NCBI RefSeq assembly: GCF_900177705.1
Contig: NZ_FXBA01000001.1
Location: forward strand, 558,001-622,000
Length of the DNA stretch: 64,000 bases
Source of the DNA: Fibrobacter sp. UWB15
Lineage (GTDB): Bacteria; Fibrobacterota; Fibrobacteria; Fibrobacterales; Fibrobacteraceae
Direction: 5' to 3'
The position numbers and the translations under genes are program-made. Shown in pieces: positions 59,671-64,000 of the stretch (position 1 is its first letter; each line of letters opens with the position of its first letter). The notes beneath the pieces are model-generated. The model did not search any database. It had not been told where the DNA came from and saw nothing but the letters and a program-made list of their open reading frames with translations.

Positions 59671-61173
59671 ATGAAAACCAATCTTTTTGTTAAAACAGGC
59701 TTGGTGCTTGCCTTTGGGCTTGCAACCAGTGCGTTCGCTCAGACTGAAAGTTTCTGCAGCACCGCTGCACACTCGGGTCAGTCTGTGAAGGTCTCTTCGA
59801 ACAAGACCGGTCAAATCGGTGATATCGGTTACGAACTTTGGGACGAAAACGGCTATGGTGGTGATGCAACCTTCTATAGCGATGGTTCCATGGAATGTAA
59901 CATTTCCGGTGCTAAGGACTATCTCTGCCGCGCGGGTCTTTCCCTCGGCAGTAACAAAACCTACGATCAGCTTGATGGTGACATGATTGCCGAATTCAAG
60001 CTCATCAAGAATAATGCACAGAATGTGGGTTATTCCTACATCGGTATTTACGGCTGGATGGAAGGCGTTCCCGGAACGGCTAGCCAGTTGGTGGAATACT
60101 ACGTGATCGACAATACCCTCGCCAATGATATGCCGGGTAGCTGGATTGGTAATGAAAGAAAGGGTACTATTAATGTTGACGGCGGTACCTATACGGTTTA
60201 TCGTAACACTCGTACGGGTCCGGCTATTAAGAACTCCGGTAACGTGACGTTCTATCAGTATTTCAGCGTGCGTACTTCTCCGCGTGATTGCGGTACCATC
60301 AATATTTCCGAACACATGAGACAGTGGGAAAAGATGGGCCTGACCATGGGTAAGCTTTACGAAGCCAAGGTGCTCGGTGAAGCTGGTAACGTGAATGGTG
60401 AAGTTCGCAGCGGTCACATGGACTTCCCGCATGCTAGGGTTTATGTGGGTTCCTATGTCCCGCCTGAACCGCCGAAGCCGATTGAACGCAAGGCGTTTGG
60501 TGGTACCCCGGCTTCTATTCCGGGTATTGTCGAAGCTGAAAACTTTGACGAAGGTAACCAGGATTCTACCTATGGCAACTCCAGTGTAAGTTCGAGTGCT
60601 GAAGTCGATAAGGATTACCGTGGTTCCGATTACAGCAATATCGGTATTGTGAACAGCGGTACTGGCAAGGCTATCGGTTATACGAGTGCCGACCAGTGGA
60701 TGGAATATACCGTGAATGTTGCTGAAGATGGTGAATACGATATCGTGGCTTCTGTTTCGAATGGTTCCGGTGCTGGCAAGTTGAACCTCGCTATCGATGG
60801 CAAGCAGATTGCTTCGCTCTCCTTCACGGGTACAAGCAACGACTGGGATGCCTATGAAGACGCTACCGGTAAGGCTACGCTCACCAAGGGTCAGCATGTT
60901 CTTCGCATCACGATTGCCAACGACAACACCAACGTTGACTACGTGAAGTTCAGCAAGGAAGGTGGTGAACCGCAGGCTATCGCTGCTGACCTCCGCCTGA
61001 ACGCTACTGGCAAGACCTACCAGGTGTTCGACATGCAGGGTCGTAACCTCGGTCGCGTGGATGTGGCAAACGGTGCTTCAGTATCTGACGCTCTCTTCGC
61101 CAAGTTCCAGAAGGCTGGTGTCTACATGGTCAAGCAGGGTAACAAGCTCAATCTGGTACGCGTGATTCAGTAA
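59671..61173 (+). CDS. GH11 endo-xylanase with CBM6 module
   Basis: 500 residues from ATG 59671 (AAGGAG 7 nt upstream); a longer frame start at 59554 lies in the leader. Signal peptide ~1-24 (SAFAQ). GH11 domain ~28-262 (GYSYIGIYGWMEG, QLVEYYVIDN), about four-fifths identical by eye to XynC domain A. A family-6 carbohydrate-binding module follows (~285-430: IPGIVEAENFDEG, SADQWMEYTVNVAEDG, YVKFSKEGG), which should bind xylan or cellulose. The final ~55 residues (VFDMQGRNLGR...GVYMVKQGNKLN) are the same sorting domain as in XynC. Both genes have their own terminator. Confidence 0.92.
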   Translation: MKTNLFVKTGLVLAFGLATSAFAQTESFCSTAAHSGQSVKVSSNKTGQIGDIGYELWDENGYGGDATFYSDGSMECNISGAKDYLCRAGLSLGSNKTYDQLDGDMIAEFKLIKNNAQNVGYSYIGIYGWMEGVPGTASQLVEYYVIDNTLANDMPGSWIGNERKGTINVDGGTYTVYRNTRTGPAIKNSGNVTFYQYFSVRTSPRDCGTINISEHMRQWEKMGLTMGKLYEAKVLGEAGNVNGEVRSGHMDFPHARVYVGSYVPPEPPKPIERKAFGGTPASIPGIVEAENFDEGNQDSTYGNSSVSSSAEVDKDYRGSDYSNIGIVNSGTGKAIGYTSADQWMEYTVNVAEDGEYDIVASVSNGSGAGKLNLAIDGKQIASLSFTGTSNDWDAYEDATGKATLTKGQHVLRITIANDNTNVDYVKFSKEGGEPQAIAADLRLNATGKTYQVFDMQGRNLGRVDVANGASVSDALFAKFQKAGVYMVKQGNKLNLVRVIQ

Positions 61174-61213
61174 AACTTAACATCCAAATGCTCCTATATT
61201 GTGGATGAGAAGG

Positions 61214-61240
61214 CGCCCCGCGAACGCGGGGTGTTTTTTT
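61214..61240 (+). terminator. Xylanase terminator
   Basis: CGCCCCGCG-AA-CGCGGGGTG stem followed by a run of T. Confidence 0.88.
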
Positions 61241-61263
61241 TGTAGATACAGCCTTTGCCTACT

Positions 61264-61327
61264 GTCATGCTGAGGACGCTCAGCATCGGCATTTCATGCT
61301 TGAGTCATGCTGAGGACACTCAGCATC
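61264..61327 (+). repeat. Two copies of a 24-bp palindrome
   Basis: GTCATGCTGAG-GACG-CTCAGCATC (61264-61287) and the same with GACA (61304-61327), 16 bp apart, in the rmlD leader. They are of the GTCAT-stem type seen elsewhere in the window. Confidence 0.85.
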
Positions 61328-61368
61328 AGCTTTTCATTAATGCTATATTTCTCTCTGAGGTTTACACT

Positions 61369-62283
61369 ATGAAATTCTTTGTGACAGGTGTGGGTGGCCA
61401 GCTGGGCCATGATGTAATGAATGAACTTGCAAAGCGCGGCCATACGGGCGTGGGCTCCGATATGGCTCCTGCCTACAGCGGTGTGGCTGACGGCTCTGCT
61501 GTCACGACCATGCCTTATGTGCAGCTCGACATTACGGACTCTGTCGCCGTCGACAAGGCTCTTTCTGAAATCAAGCCCGATGCCGTAATCCACTGTGCCG
61601 CATGGACTGCAGTCGACATGGCCGAAGACGATGCCAACGTGGCGAAGGTCCGCGCGGTAAATGCCGGCGGTACGCAGAACATTGCCGATGCCTGCAAGCG
61701 CCTGGGCTGCAAGATGACCTATATTAGCACCGACTACGTGTTCAACGGTCAGGGCACGGAACCTTGGCAGCCCGACTGCAAGGATTACAAACCTCTGAAT
61801 GTTTATGGCCAGACCAAGCTCGAAGGTGAACTTGCAGTCGCGAATACCCTCAGCAAGTATTTTATTGTGCGTATCGCTTGGGTGTTCGGCCTCAATGGCA
61901 AGAATTTTATCAAGACCATGCTGAACGTGGGCAAAACTCACGATACCGTGCGCGTGGTGAACGACCAAATCGGCACCCCAACCTACACGCTCGACCTTTC
62001 GCGCCTGCTCATCGACATGAACGAAACCGAAAAGTACGGCTACTACCACGCTACCAACGAAGGCGGATTCATCAGCTGGTACGACTTTACCTGCGAAATC
62101 TACAAGCAGGCAGGGCTTTCGACCAAGGTGGTTCCGGTAACGACGGCTGAATATGGCCTGAGTAAGGCTGCACGTCCGTTCAACAGCCGCCTCGACAAGA
62201 GCAAACTTGTTGCAAACGGATTCAAGCCGCTCCCGACGTGGCAAGATGCGTTGGCCCGCTACCTCAAGGAAATCGGAGAATAA
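61369..62283 (+). CDS. rmlD: dTDP-4-dehydrorhamnose reductase
   Basis: 304 residues from ATG 61369, with GAGG 8 nt upstream; the longer frame start at 61255 runs through palindromic repeats and is rejected. RmlD reduces dTDP-4-keto-L-rhamnose to dTDP-L-rhamnose for surface polysaccharide. Visible: FVTGVGGQLGHDV (GxxGxxG), AAWTAVDMAEDD (diagnostic RmlD motif), YISTDYVFNG and VYGQTKLEGE (YxxxK). No rmlABC genes are in view. The next gene starts 3 nt after the stop. Confidence 0.92.
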   Translation: MKFFVTGVGGQLGHDVMNELAKRGHTGVGSDMAPAYSGVADGSAVTTMPYVQLDITDSVAVDKALSEIKPDAVIHCAAWTAVDMAEDDANVAKVRAVNAGGTQNIADACKRLGCKMTYISTDYVFNGQGTEPWQPDCKDYKPLNVYGQTKLEGELAVANTLSKYFIVRIAWVFGLNGKNFIKTMLNVGKTHDTVRVVNDQIGTPTYTLDLSRLLIDMNETEKYGYYHATNEGGFISWYDFTCEIYKQAGLSTKVVPVTTAEYGLSKAARPFNSRLDKSKLVANGFKPLPTWQDALARYLKEIGE

Positions 62284-62286
62284 TCG

Positions 62287-62427
62287 ATGGCAGAAAAAGA
62301 AACTTACCGTGAAGTGATGCCGGGCGAACTCCCGTGCGAAGTGCCGGAATGCGACGGCGTGATGGTCGTCGACCCCGATAATAGCTACAAGCTGACTTGC
62401 GACAAGTGCGGACACATAAAAGAGTAG
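62287..62427 (+). CDS. 46-aa zinc-ribbon protein
   Basis: A short ORF (MAEKETYREVMPG...) missed by a length filter. It has GGAG ~8 nt upstream and follows rmlD by 3 nt. Two cysteine pairs, CEVPEC and CDKCGH, separated by ~20 residues form a CxxxxC...CxxC zinc-binding pattern, like small ribbon or rubredoxin-type folds. It may be a nucleic-acid or protein-binding accessory; the role is unknown. Its stop codon TAG is the first three bases of the heptamer array. Confidence 0.75.
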   Translation: MAEKETYREVMPGELPCEVPECDGVMVVDPDNSYKLTCDKCGHIKE

Positions 62428-62515
62428 ACAGTATACAGTAGGAAGTAGACAGTGGTTAGTAAACAGTGATTAGAAAATCCTAACCACTAACCACCAACCA
62501 CTAGCCACTTTTTTT
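62425..62515. repeat. 13 consecutive 7-bp units with inverted halves
   Basis: TAGACAG, TATACAG, TAGGAAG, TAGACAG, TGGTTAG, TAAACAG, TGATTAG, AAAATCC, TAACCAC x2, CAACCAC, TAGCCAC, then seven T. The TGGTTAG and TAACCAC units are complementary, giving a hairpin before the T-run. It fills the whole gap between the ribbon gene and hrpA. Confidence 0.88.
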
Positions 62516-62516
62516 A

Positions 62517-64000
62517 ATGCTTTTGTCGTCCCTGAAAATTACCTACCCAGAGCTTCCTGTTGTTGAACATCGGGAAGAATTTTTTGAGTTGCTTGAAACG
62601 CACCAGGTGGTGATTGTCAAAGCGGATACTGGGTCCGGTAAGTCGACGCAGCTACCGAAGTTTTTGCTAGAGTGGTATGCTAAAAAAGTAGACGGTAGGA
62701 AGTCGGAAGTAGGAAGAGAGGTTTCGGAATCTCAGACATCAGAGCGCGAAGCGCGTCCTCAGAACCCCTTTAAAATCGGTGTGACGGAGCCGAGGCGCCT
62801 GGCGGCGATTTCTATTGCGGACCGCCTGCGCGAAGAACTCAAGGACGAAACGCTCGTCAGCACCAAGATTCGCTTTTGGGAGCAGGGCCAAAGTGATGCG
62901 CCCATCAAGGTGATGACCGACGGTATCCTGTTGCAGGAATTCCGCCGCGATAGACTCTTCCGCCAGTATTCGGCGATTGTGATTGATGAAGCGCATGAAC
63001 GTTCGCTGAATATTGATATCCTGCTTGGCATTTTCAAGACGGTGCTGAAAGAACGCGCCGACTTCAAGTTGATTGTAGCGTCTGCGACGCTGGATGCCAA
63101 ACTTTTTGAAGAATTTTACGATAACAGCTGCGTGATGGAAGCCGAGGGGCGCACGTTCCCGGTGGATGTCGAGTATTATTTTTCAGACGAGAGAACGGGC
63201 AGAGCCCTGCAGACGAGAGACGAGAGGGTTTTGGGGCGCGATATCAGTGGCAAGGGGGATTCGGGTTTGCTGGATGAAGCCCGCGATGCGATTCTCGACC
63301 TGGAAACGCGCCATCGCGACCATCTGCTTTGTTTTTTGCCGACGGAACGCGACATTCAGGATTTAGCGGGGGAGCTTGCCCACGAACTGGATTCGGCGAG
63401 TTTCGATATCTTGCCGCTTTATGGCCGCATGAGCCCCGATGAGCAGCGCCGCATTTTCAAGCATACGAGCAAAACCCGCGTGGTGCTCGCGACAAACATT
63501 GCCGAAACTTCCTTGACGATTCCGGGGATTGCCTACGTGGTCGATACGGGCATGGCCCGCATCTCGCGCTACAACGCGCAGTCAAGAATTCAGGGGCTTC
63601 CGGTAGAAGAAATTTCAAAAGCGTCTGCACGGCAGCGCACAGGGCGCGCGGGGCGCGTAAAGCCCGGCGTGTGTATTCGACTTTATTCGCCCGAAGAATT
63701 CGAGAAGCGAGACGAGTTTACGGAGCCGGAAATCCGGCGTAGTAATCTCGCGAACGTCGTTTTGCAACTCAGAAGCCTCGGGCTTGAACTTGAAAATTTC
63801 CCGTTCCTGCAGTCGCCGCCGCATTCGGCATTCCGCGGCGCGTACAAGACGCTTTTCGAACTCGGCGCGTTGACTGCGGATAATTCCAGTGGCCATGTGA
63901 CGAAGCTTGGCCGCGAAATGACGCGGCTCCCGATGGACGTGGCGCTTTCGGCGGTGCTTTTACGGGCGCGCGAATCGGGAGTGCTACAACCCGCGTTAAT
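62517..64000 (+). CDS. hrpA: HrpA-type DEAH-box RNA helicase, 3' end outside window
   Basis: About 494 residues are present and the frame is open to the right edge. DEAH-box order is visible: motif I DTGSGKSTQLPKF, Ia TEPRRLAAI, Ib TDGILLQEF, II DEAHERSLN, III SATLD, IV LCFLPTERDI, V ATNIAETSLTIPG and VI RQRTGRAGR. HrpA unwinds RNA during mRNA processing and ribosome rescue. ATG 62517 has no Shine-Dalgarno. Two inserts are encoded by repeats: residues ~58-67 (heptamers 62689-62716) between motifs I and Ia, and ~223-237 (63184-63227) between III and IV. Both keep the frame. Confidence 0.9.
   Translation, partial: MLLSSLKITYPELPVVEHREEFFELLETHQVVIVKADTGSGKSTQLPKFLLEWYAKKVDGRKSEVGREVSESQTSEREARPQNPFKIGVTEPRRLAAISIADRLREELKDETLVSTKIRFWEQGQSDAPIKVMTDGILLQEFRRDRLFRQYSAIVIDEAHERSLNIDILLGIFKTVLKERADFKLIVASATLDAKLFEEFYDNSCVMEAEGRTFPVDVEYYFSDERTGRALQTRDERVLGRDISGKGDSGLLDEARDAILDLETRHRDHLLCFLPTERDIQDLAGELAHELDSASFDILPLYGRMSPDEQRRIFKHTSKTRVVLATNIAETSLTIPGIAYVVDTGMARISRYNAQSRIQGLPVEEISKASARQRTGRAGRVKPGVCIRLYSPEEFEKRDEFTEPEIRRSNLANVVLQLRSLGLELENFPFLQSPPHSAFRGAYKTLFELGALTADNSSGHVTKLGREMTRLPMDVALSAVLLRARESGVLQPAL
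62689..62716 (+). repeat. Tandem 7-bp repeat inside hrpA, 4 units
   Basis: TAGACGG, TAGGAAG, TCGGAAG, TAGGAAG in register; same family as 6727-6817. Confidence 0.88.
63184..63227 (+). repeat. Composite GACGAGA repeat element, copy 3, inside hrpA
   Basis: AGACGAGAGAACG, hairpin GGGC-AGA-GCCC, then GCAGACGAGAGACGAGAG. Same design as 27624-27669 and 32565-32610 but a different hairpin sequence. Confidence 0.88.

Noticed and set aside
61255-61368. N-terminal extension of RmlD
   Set aside because: The extra 38 codons are palindromic repeat sequence; GAGG and the Rossmann motif place the start at 61369.

Overview
The window looks like chromosome from a Fibrobacter species (F. succinogenes or a close relative), a fibre-degrading gut bacterium. 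The reasons are taxon-specific. There are five copies of the roughly 900-residue lipoprotein family known as the Fibrobacter succinogenes paralogous family (TIGR02171), one FISUMP-type lipoprotein (TIGR02145), and a two-domain GH11 xylanase with the layout of XynC. Secreted enzymes carry Ser-rich linkers and basic C-terminal sorting domains. No prophage, insertion sequence or CRISPR array was seen.

Layout. 1-6.7 kb: end of an outer-membrane barrel gene, a GH9 glucanase, then a leftward group ddl-tsaB-rimI-ElyC-like. 6.9-12.3 kb: SDR dehydrogenase, purF, a secreted beta-helix protein followed by an unlisted 49-aa peptide gene, and a UbiA-type prenyltransferase. 12.5-20 kb: Rpn-type nuclease, FISUMP lipoprotein, a 680-bp field of hairpin repeats, rsgA-nadD group, pseudouridine synthase, tRNA-Asn. 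20-26.4 kb: MBOAT acyltransferase, two PPIase/chaperone-like proteins, an FtsE-like ATPase, a large lipoprotein. 26.5-30.5 kb: leftward operon ClC - radical SAM - arginase-fold protein - RluB-type synthase. 30.6-45.9 kb: rightward block with an AlgX-like lipoprotein, a transglutaminase-like protein, four tandem TIGR02171 lipoproteins and a polytopic membrane protein. 46-49 kb: divergent GH5 and GH8 cellulases. 49-57 kb: a PD40 propeller protein, a TrmH-type methylase, the fifth TIGR02171 gene, surE, gyrA. 57.5-61.2 kb: two GH11 xylanases. 61.3-64 kb: rmlD, a 46-aa zinc-ribbon protein, and an HrpA-type helicase running off the edge.

Biology. The GH9, GH5, GH8 and GH11 enzymes cover cellulose and xylan attack; most carry signal peptides and C-terminal domains expected for type IX secretion. 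The 30.6-45.9 kb block is the best candidate for an undescribed system. Its lipoproteins combine a formylglycine-generating-enzyme fold without the catalytic cysteines, a TolB/PD40-like propeller and a C-terminal SGNH-like domain. They sit next to an AlgX-like SGNH lipoprotein, and an AlgI-type acyltransferase lies elsewhere in the window. This suggests cell-surface acylation or glycan handling (inference).

Two genome-wide signals stand out. First, tandem 7-base repeats and small palindromes occur between genes and also in frame inside conserved genes (rsgA, rluB type, radical SAM, arginase-fold, hrpA, membrane protein). Second, a TAnnTTT-type box sits exactly 4-5 nt before the start codon of several genes that lack a Shine-Dalgarno sequence, which suggests leaderless transcripts.
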